Shown: piece by piece, positions 19,860-28,859 of the stretch | How positions within the stretch are numbered: the first letter of the stretch is position 1 | Layout: each line of letters starts with the position of its first letter | Assembly (NCBI RefSeq): GCF_014495845.1 | Contig: NZ_CP061080.1 | Location: 733,001 to 797,000, forward strand | From: Aquibium microcysteis | GTDB taxonomy: Bacteria; Pseudomonadota; Alphaproteobacteria; Rhizobiales; Rhizobiaceae | Direction of reading: 5' to 3' | Length of the DNA stretch: 64,000 nucleotides | The notes under the pieces: generated by a model | What the model was told of the DNA's origin: nothing | The model's database searches: none | What the model saw: the letters and a program-made list of their open reading frames with translations, nothing else | Made by a program: the position numbers and the translations under genes

Positions 19860-21019
19860 GGTCCGCCGTCTCCCGGGACGCCTTTCCGCTCCATGCGCCG
19901 CCGATGCGATGGCCGAACAGAGACGATGGGACGGTGATCCTGATGACGGTCGATGCCGTCGGGGGTGTCTGGCGCTACGCGATGGAACTCGCCCGCGCCT
20001 TGCCGGCGCAGGGATATCGAACCGTCTTCGCCGTCCTCGGTCCGGCACCGAGCGCCGCACAGGAACAGGAAGCGCGACGCCTTGGCGAACTGGTCTGGCT
20101 CGACCAGCCCCTCGACTGGATGGTGGACGGACCGGAACGGCTGTCCAAGCTTGGACCGGCGCTGGCCGCGCTCGCCAGAGAATGCGACGCCGCCCTGGTC
20201 CATCTCAACGCTCCGTCGCAGGTCGTCGGCCTCGACGTCACCGTTCCGGTCGTCAGCGTCGTCCATTCCTGCCTTCCGACCTGGTGGAGAGCGGTGAAGG
20301 GAACGCCGCTGCCCCGGGAATGGCAGTGGCACCAGCGGCTGAATCAGGCCGGCATGGAGGCCGCGGATGCCGTCGTCGTTCCGACCGGCAGCTACGCGGA
20401 GGCGATCGAAGCCTGCTACGATCCGCCGTTCCGCATCGAGGTGGCATACAACGGCATCGCCGCTTTCCTTGCTGGCGCGCCACGCGAGCCCTTCCTGTTC
20501 GCCGCCGGCCGCTGGTGGGACGAAGGCAAGAACGGCGACGTCCTCTCCCAGGCGGCCCCCTCGATCGACTGGCCAGTGGTGATGGCCGGCCCCCTGGAGA
20601 GCCCGACCGGCCAGCGCCGTGAGCTTCCCGATGTGCGCAGCCCCGGCGCGCTGGGGCACGATCGCGTGCTCGATCACGTGCGGCGCGCCGGCATCGTCGT
20701 CTCGCCGTCGATCTACGAGCCTTTCGGTCTCGCCGCCCTCGAAGGTGCCCGGGCCGGCGCGGCCCTGCTTCTGGCCGACATCCCGACCTACCGGGAACTG
20801 TGGAAGGGGGCGGCGCTGTTCTTCGATCCGGCCGATCCCGCCGATCTCGCCGCCAAGGCCAATCTGCTGATCCGCGACGGCGCGCTGCGCGGTGCCAACG
20901 GTTCGCTGGCTCTGGCACGGTCGAGGCGGTTCACGCCCGACCGGCAGGCCGAGGCCATGGCCGAAATCTATTCCCGCTGCCTGGCGAAGACCGCGCCGGC
21001 TGCGAAGGAGGCCTTCTGA
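19856..21019 (+). CDS. Glycosyltransferase, GT4-like
   Basis: Encodes 387 residues. The N-terminal half begins DAVGGVWRYAMELARAL, the acceptor-binding start of GT-B glycosyltransferases. The C-terminal donor domain carries SPSIYEPFGLAALEGARAGAALLLADIPTYRELW, the E-x7-E type signature of family GT4. Soluble, with no membrane helix. It overlaps both neighbours by ATGA or single-base junctions. The donor and acceptor are unknown. Confidence 0.87.
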   Translation: MRSAVSRDAFPLHAPPMRWPNRDDGTVILMTVDAVGGVWRYAMELARALPAQGYRTVFAVLGPAPSAAQEQEARRLGELVWLDQPLDWMVDGPERLSKLGPALAALARECDAALVHLNAPSQVVGLDVTVPVVSVVHSCLPTWWRAVKGTPLPREWQWHQRLNQAGMEAADAVVVPTGSYAEAIEACYDPPFRIEVAYNGIAAFLAGAPREPFLFAAGRWWDEGKNGDVLSQAAPSIDWPVVMAGPLESPTGQRRELPDVRSPGALGHDRVLDHVRRAGIVVSPSIYEPFGLAALEGARAGAALLLADIPTYRELWKGAALFFDPADPADLAAKANLLIRDGALRGANGSLALARSRRFTPDRQAEAMAEIYSRCLAKTAPAAKEAF

Positions 21020-22131
21020 TGCGTTTCCTGTTCTACACGCACTCTCTGGTCTCCGACTGGAATCACGGCAACGCGCATTTCCTGCGCGGCCTGATGCGGG
21101 CGCTGCAGGCGAAGGGGCACGACGCCCTGGCGCTCGAGCCGGCGGACGGCTGGAGCCGGGCGAACCTCGCCGCGGAGGGCGGCATGCCGCCCTCAGAGCG
21201 CTTCGCACAGGCCTTTCCGGGCCTGCGCTGGCAGGATTACGGGCCGGAGTTCGATCACGAGGCGGCCTGCGCGGATGCGGACGTCGTTGTGGTGCACGAA
21301 TGGACGGATCCGGCGCTGGTCGCTCGCATCGGCCGGCTGCGCCGCGCCGGAGGGCGGTTCCTGCTCTATTTCCACGACACCCACCATCGGGCCGTGTCGC
21401 GGGAGCCGGAGATCGCCGGGCTGCATCTCGACGGCTACGACGGGGTTCTGGCCTTCGGCGACACCCTGAAAGAGCGCTACCTCGCGGCCGGCTGGGGCCG
21501 CCAGGTGGAGACGTTCCACGAGGCTGCCGACGTCGCGCTGTTCCGGCCGATGCCCGACGTCGAGCCCGAGCATGAGCTCGTCTGGATCGGCAACTGGGGC
21601 GACGGCGAGCGCAGCGCGGAACTGCGCAGCTTCCTCATCCAGCCCGCGCGCCGGCTCGGCCTCGACGCCACCGTCCGCGGCGTGCGCTATCCGGACGAGG
21701 CACTGGCGTCGCTGCGCGAGGCCGGCATCCGCTATGGCGGCTGGATCGCCAATCACGAGGTTCCGCGGGCCTTCGCCCGCCACCGCTTCACGGTGCACGT
21801 CCCGCGGCGGCCCTATGTGGAGGCGCTGCCGGGCATTCCCACCATCCGCGTCTTCGAGGCGCTCGCCTGCGGCATCCCGCTGATCTGCGCGCCCTGGGAG
21901 GATCGCGAGGGCCTGTTCCGGCCGGGCCGCGACTATCTCGTCGCCCGCGGCGAGGACGAGATGACCGGGCACATGCGGGCCTTGCGCCACGATCCGGACC
22001 TGCGTCGCGTCCTGGCGGCGAGCGGCCTCGAGACGATCCTTGCCCGCCACACCTGCGATCACCGCGCCGACCAGCTGCTCGGCCTGGTGGCGCGCCATGG
22101 GAACCAGCCGGTTGCGGAGGCCGCCGAATGA
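21019..22131 (+). CDS. CgeB-like glycosyltransferase (copy 1)
   Basis: Encodes 370 residues. The GT-B fold starts FLFYTHSLVSDWNHGNAHFLRG. The C-terminal part has GIPTIRVFEALACGIPLICAPWEDREGLFRPG, the donor-site pattern of the CgeB/spore-maturation glycosyltransferase group. It contains a His-rich patch (YFHDTHHRAVS) near residue 117. Soluble. First of three consecutive genes of this type. Confidence 0.82.
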   Translation: MRFLFYTHSLVSDWNHGNAHFLRGLMRALQAKGHDALALEPADGWSRANLAAEGGMPPSERFAQAFPGLRWQDYGPEFDHEAACADADVVVVHEWTDPALVARIGRLRRAGGRFLLYFHDTHHRAVSREPEIAGLHLDGYDGVLAFGDTLKERYLAAGWGRQVETFHEAADVALFRPMPDVEPEHELVWIGNWGDGERSAELRSFLIQPARRLGLDATVRGVRYPDEALASLREAGIRYGGWIANHEVPRAFARHRFTVHVPRRPYVEALPGIPTIRVFEALACGIPLICAPWEDREGLFRPGRDYLVARGEDEMTGHMRALRHDPDLRRVLAASGLETILARHTCDHRADQLLGLVARHGNQPVAEAAE

Positions 22132-23222
22132 AAATCGCGTTCTACGGATCAAGCCTGCTCTCGTCCTACTGGAACGGCGCGGCCACCTACTATCGCGGCA
22201 TGCTCAGAGCGCTGTCGGAGATCGGCTACGACGTCACCTTCTACGAATCCGATGCCTTCGACCGCCAGCAGCATCGCGACATCGAGCCGCCGGACTGGTG
22301 CCGGGTCGTGGTCTACGAAGCCAGTGCCGAGGGGCTGGCGCGGGCCGCCGCCGAGGCGCGCGATGCCGACATCGTGGTCAAGGCGAGCGGCTGCGGCTAC
22401 GAGGACGACGCGCTGCTGGACCTGTTGATCAGGCACTGCGCGGAACGGGCACTGATGCTGTTCTGGGACGTCGACGCCCCGGCGACCCTGGCCGAACTCG
22501 CCGGCGCCCCCGACCACCCGCTGCATCGCCAGCTCGCCCGCATCGACATGGTGCTGACCTATGGCGGCGGCGATCCGGTGGTCAACGGCTACCGCCGCTT
22601 CGGCGCCGCCGACTGCGTGCCGATCTACAACGCCGTCGACCCGCGCGACCATCACCCGGTCCCGCCCGATCCGCGCTTCGCGGCGGACCTCTCCTTTCTC
22701 GGCAACCGCCTGCCGGACCGGGAGACCCGGGTGGAGCTCTTCTTCCTCGACGCCGCCGCGCGCCTGCCGCAGCGCCGGATGCTGCTCGGGGGATCGGGCT
22801 GGGGCGACAAGGCCATGCCCGCCAATGTCCGCGCCATCGGCCACGTGCCCACGGCGGATCACAACGCCTTCAACTGCTCGGCGCTGGCCGTTCTCAACAT
22901 CAGCCGCGACAGCATGGCCTCGATGGGCTTCTCGCCCGCCACGCGCGTCTTCGAGGCCGCCGGGGCAGGGGCCTGCCTCATCACCGACGACTGGGCCGGG
23001 CTCGACCTGTTCCTGAAGGACGGCGAGGAGGTGCTGAAGGCGCGCGACGGCCAGGAGGTTGCCGAGAGGCTGGAGGGACTGACGACGGAGCGCGCCCGCG
23101 CGATCGGCGAGCGCGCGCGCCTGCGCGTGCTGGCCGAGCACACCTACACCGCGCGTGCCGACCGTTTCGCCGCCGTCATCCGGACGCTCCTGCAGCGCCG
23201 CAACCTCGAGGCGGCCGAATGA
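22128..23222 (+). CDS. CgeB-like glycosyltransferase (copy 2)
   Basis: Encodes 364 residues. It starts KIAFYGSSLLSSYWNGAATYYRG and continues with FYESDAFDRQQHRDI, a strongly conserved CgeB-family segment. The donor-site end reads SPATRVFEAAGAGACLITDDWAGLDLFL. Overlaps both neighbours by four bases. Probably transfers a sugar to the same growing glycan as its neighbours; the substrate is not deducible. Confidence 0.85.
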   Translation: MKIAFYGSSLLSSYWNGAATYYRGMLRALSEIGYDVTFYESDAFDRQQHRDIEPPDWCRVVVYEASAEGLARAAAEARDADIVVKASGCGYEDDALLDLLIRHCAERALMLFWDVDAPATLAELAGAPDHPLHRQLARIDMVLTYGGGDPVVNGYRRFGAADCVPIYNAVDPRDHHPVPPDPRFAADLSFLGNRLPDRETRVELFFLDAAARLPQRRMLLGGSGWGDKAMPANVRAIGHVPTADHNAFNCSALAVLNISRDSMASMGFSPATRVFEAAGAGACLITDDWAGLDLFLKDGEEVLKARDGQEVAERLEGLTTERARAIGERARLRVLAEHTYTARADRFAAVIRTLLQRRNLEAAE

Positions 23223-24337
23223 GGCCGCTGTCGATCGTCTTCGTCGGACTGTCGCTGTCCTCCTCCTGGGGGAACGGCCATGCCACGACCTATCGTGCGC
23301 TGCTGTCCGGTCTCGGCCGGCTCGGCCACGAGGTGCTGTTCCTGGAGCGCGAGCAGTCCTGGTACCTGGAGAACCGCGACCTCGCCGACCCGGACTATTG
23401 CACGCTCCGCTTCTACCGCAGTGTCGACGACCTCGAAACGCACCGCGCGACCCTGAGGTCGGCCGACGCCGTCATCGTCGGCTCCTACGTGCCGGACGGG
23501 ATCGAGGTGATCGACCGGATCGCCGGGATGGGGCCGCGGCAGCTCTGCTTCTACGACATCGACACGCCCGTCACGCTCGCCCGCCTCGCGCGGGGGGAGG
23601 AGACCTACGTCGCGCCGCACCAGCTTCCCGGCTTCGACGTCGTCTTCTCCTTCTCCGGCGGACGGGCGCTGGAGATCCTGGAAGGGGATTTCGGGGTGCG
23701 GCGGGCCGCGCCGCTGTTCTGCTCGGTCGACGCGGGCGCCTACCGCCCGAGCGGCGAGGCCAGGACCTGGGACCTCGGCTACCTCGGTACCTACAGCCCC
23801 GACCGCCAGCCGGCGCTCGACGAACTGCTGCTGCGGACCGCCCGGCTGATGCCCGAGCGCCGCTTCGTGGTGGCAGGCCCGCAATACCCGGAATCGATCC
23901 GCTGGCCCGACAATGTCGAGCGCATCGACCATCTGCCGCCGGAACGCCACGCGTCCTTCTACAGCCGCCAGCGCTACACGCTGAACGTGACCCGCAGCGA
24001 CATGATCGCCGTCGGCTGGTCGCCGAGCGTGCGCCTGTTCGAGGCGGCGGCCTGTGCCACGCCGGTCATCAGCGACCGCTGGGACGGGCTCGGCGACTTC
24101 TTCCCCGAGCCGGAGGCGATCGTCACCGCCGCCACGGCCGAGGAGGTGGTCGCCATTCTCTCCAGGCCGACGAAGGCCGCTCTCGACCAGGGACTGGCGG
24201 CGATGCGCATTGCCCTTGCCAGCCACACCGGCCTGGTCCGTGCGGAGGAACTGGCGGCGGCGCTCGTCCCGGACCGGCCGCAAGCAACGAAACCTGTCTC
24301 AACCCATTCGACGGAGGCGCATCATGCAGCGCGATAA
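23219..24337 (+). CDS. CgeB-like glycosyltransferase (copy 3)
   Basis: Encodes 372 residues. N-terminal IVFVGLSLSSSWGNGHATTYR and donor-site end SPSVRLFEAAACATPVISDRWDGLGDFF mark the same family as the preceding two genes. The three copies are clearly diverged from one another, which suggests different specificities rather than recent duplication. The last codons run 14 bases into the next gene. Confidence 0.85.
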   Translation: MRPLSIVFVGLSLSSSWGNGHATTYRALLSGLGRLGHEVLFLEREQSWYLENRDLADPDYCTLRFYRSVDDLETHRATLRSADAVIVGSYVPDGIEVIDRIAGMGPRQLCFYDIDTPVTLARLARGEETYVAPHQLPGFDVVFSFSGGRALEILEGDFGVRRAAPLFCSVDAGAYRPSGEARTWDLGYLGTYSPDRQPALDELLLRTARLMPERRFVVAGPQYPESIRWPDNVERIDHLPPERHASFYSRQRYTLNVTRSDMIAVGWSPSVRLFEAAACATPVISDRWDGLGDFFPEPEAIVTAATAEEVVAILSRPTKAALDQGLAAMRIALASHTGLVRAEELAAALVPDRPQATKPVSTHSTEAHHAAR

Positions 24338-25319
24338 CGGAGTTCGCTCGAACGGCACCAGCCTCGTGGCCGGTGGCGCCGGTTTTCTCGGCTCGCATCT
24401 CGTGGAGCGTCTCCTGCAGGAAGGGCGCAGGGTCGTCTGCATCGACAGTTTTCTGTCCGGGACGGGAGACAACATCGCCCGCTTCGCGTCGCATCCCGGC
24501 TTCCGGCTGGTGCGCCAGGACATCCAGCGGCCGCTGTCCATAGACGAAGAGGGGGTCGACGAGATCTACAATCTCGCCTGCGCCGCCTCGCCGCCGCGCT
24601 ACCAGGCCGATCCGCACCACACCATGATGACCAGCGTCATCGGCACCTCGAACCTGCTCGAACTGGCGGCGGCCCGCGGCGCGCGCTTCCTGCAGGCCTC
24701 GACCAGCGAGATCTACGGCGACCCCGAGGTGCATCCGCAGACGGAGGACTATGTCGGCAGCGTCAATTGCACCGGCCCGCGGGCCTGCTACGACGAAGGC
24801 AAGCGCGCCGCGGAGACCATCTGCTTCGACTTCCTGCGGGTGGGCCGCGCCGACGCGCGCATCGCCCGCATCTTCAACACCTACGGCCCGCGGATGCGCG
24901 CCGACGACGGCCGGATCGTCTCCAACTTCATCGTCCAGGCGCTTGCGGGCGAACGGATGACGGTTTTCGGCGACGGCAGCCAGACCCGCTCCTTCTGCTA
25001 TGTCAGCGACCTCATCGACGGGCTGGTGCGCCTCATGCGCGTCGACCCGAATCCCGGCTGCCCCGTCAATCTGGGCAATCCCGGGGAATTCACCGTCGAG
25101 GAACTGGCCCGCATCGTCTCGCGCAAGATACCGACGGCGCGGGGCATCCGCAGGCTGCCGCTCCCGCAGGACGACCCGCGCCGGCGCCAGCCCGACATCT
25201 CGCGGGCCCGCGCCCTGCTCGGCTGGGAGCCGAAGGTCGCGCTCGACGAGGGCCTCGCCCACACCATCGCCTGGTTCAGCGAGCAACGGGCCGGCAGCAA
25301 GCTGGAGGCTGCCGAGTGA
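24324..25319 (+). CDS. UDP-glucuronate decarboxylase-like SDR (UDP-xylose synthase type)
   Basis: Encodes 331 residues from ATG 24324, with GGAGG eight bases upstream. NAD motif AGGAGFLGSHLVERL, catalytic Ser/Thr in ASTSEIYGDPEVHPQ and Tyr-x3-Lys in GPRACYDEGKRAAE. The last two segments are diagnostic for UDP-xylose synthase/UDP-glucuronate decarboxylases. It would make UDP-xylose or a related pentose donor for the adjacent glycosyltransferases. Confidence 0.88.
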   Translation: MQRDNGVRSNGTSLVAGGAGFLGSHLVERLLQEGRRVVCIDSFLSGTGDNIARFASHPGFRLVRQDIQRPLSIDEEGVDEIYNLACAASPPRYQADPHHTMMTSVIGTSNLLELAAARGARFLQASTSEIYGDPEVHPQTEDYVGSVNCTGPRACYDEGKRAAETICFDFLRVGRADARIARIFNTYGPRMRADDGRIVSNFIVQALAGERMTVFGDGSQTRSFCYVSDLIDGLVRLMRVDPNPGCPVNLGNPGEFTVEELARIVSRKIPTARGIRRLPLPQDDPRRRQPDISRARALLGWEPKVALDEGLAHTIAWFSEQRAGSKLEAAE

Positions 25320-26065
25320 TGAGCCGGAACAACGCGTCGAAGAAGATCGAGCACCGCATCCGCGAACTGGGGCCATGGTTCCAGAACATGGCCATCGGCG
25401 GCGTCGAGACGGCGCCGGACCACTTTCTCGGCGACTATCCGCGCGCCAAATGGGAAGGCTTCGCGCATGTGCTGCCGGACGATCTCGAGGGCCGGTCGGT
25501 CCTGGAGATCGGCTGCAATGCGGGCTTCTATGCGCTGGAGATGAAGCGGCGCGGTGCGGGCGACGTGGTCGCCATCGACCATGACGAGCGCTACCTCGAG
25601 CAGGCCCGGCTCGCCGCCGGGGTCGCCGGCGTCGAGATCGATTTCAGGCGGATGTCGGTCTACGACCTGCCGCGGCTGTCCCGGCGGTTCGATCTGGTCC
25701 TGTTCATGGGCGTCTTCTACCACCTGCGCCATCCGCTTCTGGCGCTCGACATGATCCACGAGCATGTCGCCGACGATCTGCTCCTGTTCCAGTCGCTGTC
25801 GCGCGGCAGCGGAGCGGCCGAACCGGTCGCCGCCGATTATTCCATCGACGAATGGACCGTGTTCGACCGGAGCGATTTCCCCAAGCTGCATTTCGTCGAG
25901 CATCGCTATGCGGGCGATCCGACCAACTGGTTCGTGCCGAACGTGGCGGCGATGCAGGCGATGCTGCGCAGCTCGGGCTTCCGGATCGTCGCCCATCCGG
26001 AACGCGAGGTCTTCCTCTGCACGAAGACGGCGCGGCCTCCGATGGTCGAGCCGCCGCCCTGCTGA
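25319..26065 (+). CDS. SAM-dependent methyltransferase (CmoB-like fold)
   Basis: Encodes 248 residues; ATG 25319 is used (GTG at 25316 also possible), with GGAGG ten bases upstream. The N-terminal ELGPWFQNMAIGG and DHFLGDYPRAKWE segments resemble the CmoB/DUF1698 group. The SAM motif I VLEIGCNAGFYALEMKRRG lies near residue 60, and a later FMGVFYHLRHPL matches the motif IV region. Position at the end of a glycan operon suggests methylation of a sugar hydroxyl (inference), not a tRNA role. Confidence 0.85.
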   Translation: MSRNNASKKIEHRIRELGPWFQNMAIGGVETAPDHFLGDYPRAKWEGFAHVLPDDLEGRSVLEIGCNAGFYALEMKRRGAGDVVAIDHDERYLEQARLAAGVAGVEIDFRRMSVYDLPRLSRRFDLVLFMGVFYHLRHPLLALDMIHEHVADDLLLFQSLSRGSGAAEPVAADYSIDEWTVFDRSDFPKLHFVEHRYAGDPTNWFVPNVAAMQAMLRSSGFRIVAHPEREVFLCTKTARPPMVEPPPC

Positions 26066-26176
26066 CCGGTGCCCATGCCGGCCGGATCGCCCGTGCGCCG
26101 CCGCGCACGCGGACCGGTCGTCCTCGTGCGGCCGCAACCCGGGCCCGTCTTCTCGCGCTCACGCTTCCCGCCGCAG

Positions 26177-26201
26177 GGAACAAAGGCCGCAACGGGCGGT
26201 T
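26177..26201 (+). promoter_or_regulatory. EcfG-type promoter before the stress-type operon
   Basis: GGAAC (26177-26181), 16 bases, GGTT (26198-26201), consistent with the general-stress sigma consensus. It lies about 100 bases upstream of the small gene at 26300 and would also serve the SRPBCC and dehydrogenase genes downstream. The 234-base gap 26066-26299 holds nothing else I can assign. Confidence 0.55.
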
Positions 26202-26299
26202 GGATCGATGAAGGGAGAAGGAGCCTTGCGCCGCCACGGCCAAAGCCCCGCCTCCGCTGCCTTCCGGCACATCGACACACTCGCACGAGGAGAAGACCA

Positions 26300-26455
26300 G
26301 TGGTGCAGCACGTCCAGACGAGGGAAACCTATCCCCTCCACCAGCCGAAGCCGGTATCCGATCGCCGTCTTGCGGCGCTCGACCGCATCGCGCTCGCGGT
26401 CGCCACCGTAATGGCGCTCGGCCCGCTCACCACCTACGCGGTGATCGGCGGATGA
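26300..26455 (+). CDS. Small single-helix membrane protein
   Basis: Encodes 51 residues from GTG 26300 (GTG 26303 is equivalent), with GAGGAG eight bases upstream. A polar N-terminus (about 30 residues) is followed by one hydrophobic segment, [22 protein letters not shown], reaching the C-terminus. The stop overlaps the next ATG. No family recognised; coupling to the SRPBCC gene and the upstream EcfG-type promoter suggest a stress role. Confidence 0.55.
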   Translation: MVQHVQTRETYPLHQPKPVSDRRLAALDRIALAVATVMALGPLTTYAVIGG

Positions 26456-27111
26456 CCCGGCGCCCGTATCGAGACGCCCGGTCGGGCTCCACCGCGCCGC
26501 TGGCGCTCGGACTGCTGGCCGTCGCCGCAGGCGTGGTCGGTGCCGCCGTCCTGTCGCGCCGCGGCGACGGGCTGCGCCACGGGCTGGAAGACGCGCCGCG
26601 GCGGTCGCAGAGGCGCCAGCCTCCGGGCTCCGCCCGCATCGTCGGGCGCTCCGTCACCATCGCAAAGCCCCGGGACGAGGTCTACCGCGCCTGGCGGGAC
26701 GTCACGCGTTTCCCGGATTTCATGGAGAACGTCGCCTCCGTTGTCTCCCTCGACGACACCCGCTCGCGCTGGTCGGTCGAAGGGCCGGGCGGCAGCTCGA
26801 TCGAGTTCGTGTCGCGGATCGTCGACGACGTTCCCGGCGAGAGGATCGCCTGGAGGTCGGAGGAGGGCGCCTCGGTCCCCAATGCCGGCAGGATCACCTT
26901 CCGCGACGCACCGGGCAACCGGGGCACCGAGGTCGACCTGACCATCTCCTACGACCCGCCCGGCGGAGCCGTGGGCGCCATGGTCGCCAAGATGTTCCAG
27001 CGCGAGCCGAGCATCCAGGCGCGGCGCGATCTCAAGCGATTCAAGCAGTTGATGGAAACCGGCGAGGTCGCGACCGCGCGCACCCGCCCCGTTTCCGCGA
27101 ACGCACGGTAA
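26452..27111 (+). CDS. Membrane-anchored SRPBCC (START-like) protein
   Basis: Encodes 219 residues. A hydrophobic segment near residues 14-35 ([20 protein letters not shown]) anchors a SRPBCC/polyketide-cyclase-like domain from about residue 62: [19 protein letters not shown], then [26 protein letters not shown] and [14 protein letters not shown]. These are the hallmarks of the small START-like family common in alphaproteobacterial stress operons. Ligand unknown. Coupled by ATG overlap to the gene at 26300, and ten bases before the dehydrogenase gene. Confidence 0.82.
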   Translation: MTRRPYRDARSGSTAPLALGLLAVAAGVVGAAVLSRRGDGLRHGLEDAPRRSQRRQPPGSARIVGRSVTIAKPRDEVYRAWRDVTRFPDFMENVASVVSLDDTRSRWSVEGPGGSSIEFVSRIVDDVPGERIAWRSEEGASVPNAGRITFRDAPGNRGTEVDLTISYDPPGGAVGAMVAKMFQREPSIQARRDLKRFKQLMETGEVATARTRPVSANAR

Positions 27112-27121
27112 GGAGCAGACG

Positions 27122-28312
27122 ATGCGAGCACTGACCTGGCAGGGCAAGAAGGACGTCCGCGTCGAAACGGTCGACGATCCGGCGATCGTCAATCCGCGCG
27201 ACATCATCATCAAGGTGACGTCGACCGCGATCTGCGGCTCCGATCTGCATCTCTATGACGGCATGATCCCGACGATGCAGGCCGGCGACGTGCTCGGCCA
27301 CGAGTTCATGGGCGAGATCGTCGAGACGGGCAAGGGCGTGAGCGACCTGCGCAAGGGCCAGCGCGTGGTGGTGCCCTTCGTCATCGCCTGCGGCGCCTGC
27401 TACCATTGTTCCAGGCTGCAGTACTCCGCCTGCGACAACTCCAATCCCGCCGATCAGGCCGACATTTCCGAGACCCTCTACGGCCATCAGATGAGCGGGC
27501 TCTTCGGCTATTCGCACATGACCGGCGGCTATGCCGGAGGCCAGGCCGAATATGTCCGCGTGCCCTTCGCCGACGTCGGCCCGATCGTGGTTCCGGACGA
27601 GCTTGAAGACGATGACGTCCTCTTCCTGTCCGACATCCTGCCGACGGGCTGGATGGCCGCGGAGAACTGCGAGATCGAGGAGGGCGACACCGTCGCCGTC
27701 TGGGGATGCGGCCCGGTCGGGCTCTTCGCGATCCAGAGCGCGCTCATCATGGGCGCGGCGCGGGTGATCGCCATCGATCACTATCCGCGGCGGCTGCAAC
27801 TGGCGGCAGATCTCGGCGCGCAGACGCTGGACTACACCACCGCCAACGTGCTGGAGGCGCTGCTCGACATGACCGGCGGCATCGGGCCGGACGCGGTGAT
27901 CGATGCGGTGGGCATGGAGAGCCACGGCTTCTCGATCGACAATGTCTACGACCGCGCCAAGCAGGCGCTGATGCTGGAGACCGACAGGCCGCACGTGCTG
28001 CGCGAGGCGCTGATGGCGTGCCGCAAGGGCGGTCGCGTCTCCATCCCGGGCGTCTATGGCGGCATGATCGATAAGTTCCCGATCGGCGCGCTGATGCAGA
28101 AGGGCCTCACCATCCGCACGGGCCAGACGCATGTGCAGCGCTACCTGCCGAAGCTCCTCGACATGATCCGGGAGAAGCGGATCGACACGACTTTCCTGAT
28201 CAGCCACCGCATGGCGCTGGAAGACGCCGCCGAGGGCTACCGGAAGTTCGCCGACGAGCAGAACGATACGACCAAGGTCGTGCTGAAACCCGGCTGGGAG
28301 CGCGCGCAGTGA
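27122..28312 (+). CDS. Zinc-dependent alcohol/formaldehyde dehydrogenase
   Basis: Encodes 396 residues. Catalytic zinc ligands in [11 protein letters not shown] and [10 protein letters not shown]; the region [16 protein letters not shown] carries four cysteines resembling the structural zinc lobe. The Rossmann motif [14 protein letters not shown] lies near residue 198. Length and the long insert before the Rossmann domain match glutathione-independent formaldehyde dehydrogenase-like enzymes that follow SRPBCC genes in stress operons. AAGGAG sits eight bases before the ATG. Confidence 0.88.
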   Translation: MRALTWQGKKDVRVETVDDPAIVNPRDIIIKVTSTAICGSDLHLYDGMIPTMQAGDVLGHEFMGEIVETGKGVSDLRKGQRVVVPFVIACGACYHCSRLQYSACDNSNPADQADISETLYGHQMSGLFGYSHMTGGYAGGQAEYVRVPFADVGPIVVPDELEDDDVLFLSDILPTGWMAAENCEIEEGDTVAVWGCGPVGLFAIQSALIMGAARVIAIDHYPRRLQLAADLGAQTLDYTTANVLEALLDMTGGIGPDAVIDAVGMESHGFSIDNVYDRAKQALMLETDRPHVLREALMACRKGGRVSIPGVYGGMIDKFPIGALMQKGLTIRTGQTHVQRYLPKLLDMIREKRIDTTFLISHRMALEDAAEGYRKFADEQNDTTKVVLKPGWERAQ

Positions 28313-28397
28313 CCAGTGCCGCGACCGGCCCGACTGTAGCACCCGCCGGCATGGCCCAGAAAGCTGCGCGCCGCACGCGTGGGCGGGGAGGCTCGAC

Positions 28398-28715
28398 GTG
28401 AGCGGGCGTCCGGAGGCCGGCGGCATCGGCGACCGCGCGGCCGTCGACAGGGGCGAGACGGGCGACAAGATGCCCGGCTTCGACCCGGCAGCCGCGCCGA
28501 TGGAGACCGATTCCGAGGCGGGCGGGGCGCCATCCGGCGGCTCCGCACCCGCGCCGTCGGGTATCACGCACCGTCCGCCGCAGACCAGCACCGGCAGCGC
28601 CATGCAGGCGATGCCCGGCGTCGAGGCACCGGGCGGGCACCGTGTCTGGTGGCTCGTCGTGACCGTGCTCGTCGTCATCGCGGCGGCCGTCTTCGCAGCC
28701 GTCGCCTTTGCCTGA
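28398..28715 (+). CDS. Low-complexity protein with C-terminal membrane helix
   Basis: Encodes 105 residues from GTG 28398, with GGGGAGG seven bases upstream. Residues 1-80 are Gly/Ala/Pro-rich and probably disordered. Residues 82-105 form one hydrophobic helix (WWLVVTVLVVIAAAVFAAVAFA), giving a tail-anchored topology. No family recognised. It lies between the dehydrogenase and SDR genes of the stress region. Confidence 0.6.
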   Translation: MSGRPEAGGIGDRAAVDRGETGDKMPGFDPAAAPMETDSEAGGAPSGGSAPAPSGITHRPPQTSTGSAMQAMPGVEAPGGHRVWWLVVTVLVVIAAAVFAAVAFA

Positions 28716-28859
28716 GACGGACGAGGCCGGCGCCCGGAGCCGGTCGCCGCGGAACCGGCGGCGCCGCCGCCGGACCGGCCTGCGGCTCGCCTTCCTTGGT
28801 GCCAGCAACTCCCCCGACGCCAACGATCAACACTGAACGATCAGGAAAGGACTTTTCCG

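Noticed and set aside
28752..28777. Possible EcfG promoter before the SDR gene at 28860
   Set aside because: GGAAC is followed after 16 bases by GGAC rather than GTT, two mismatches in the -10 element.
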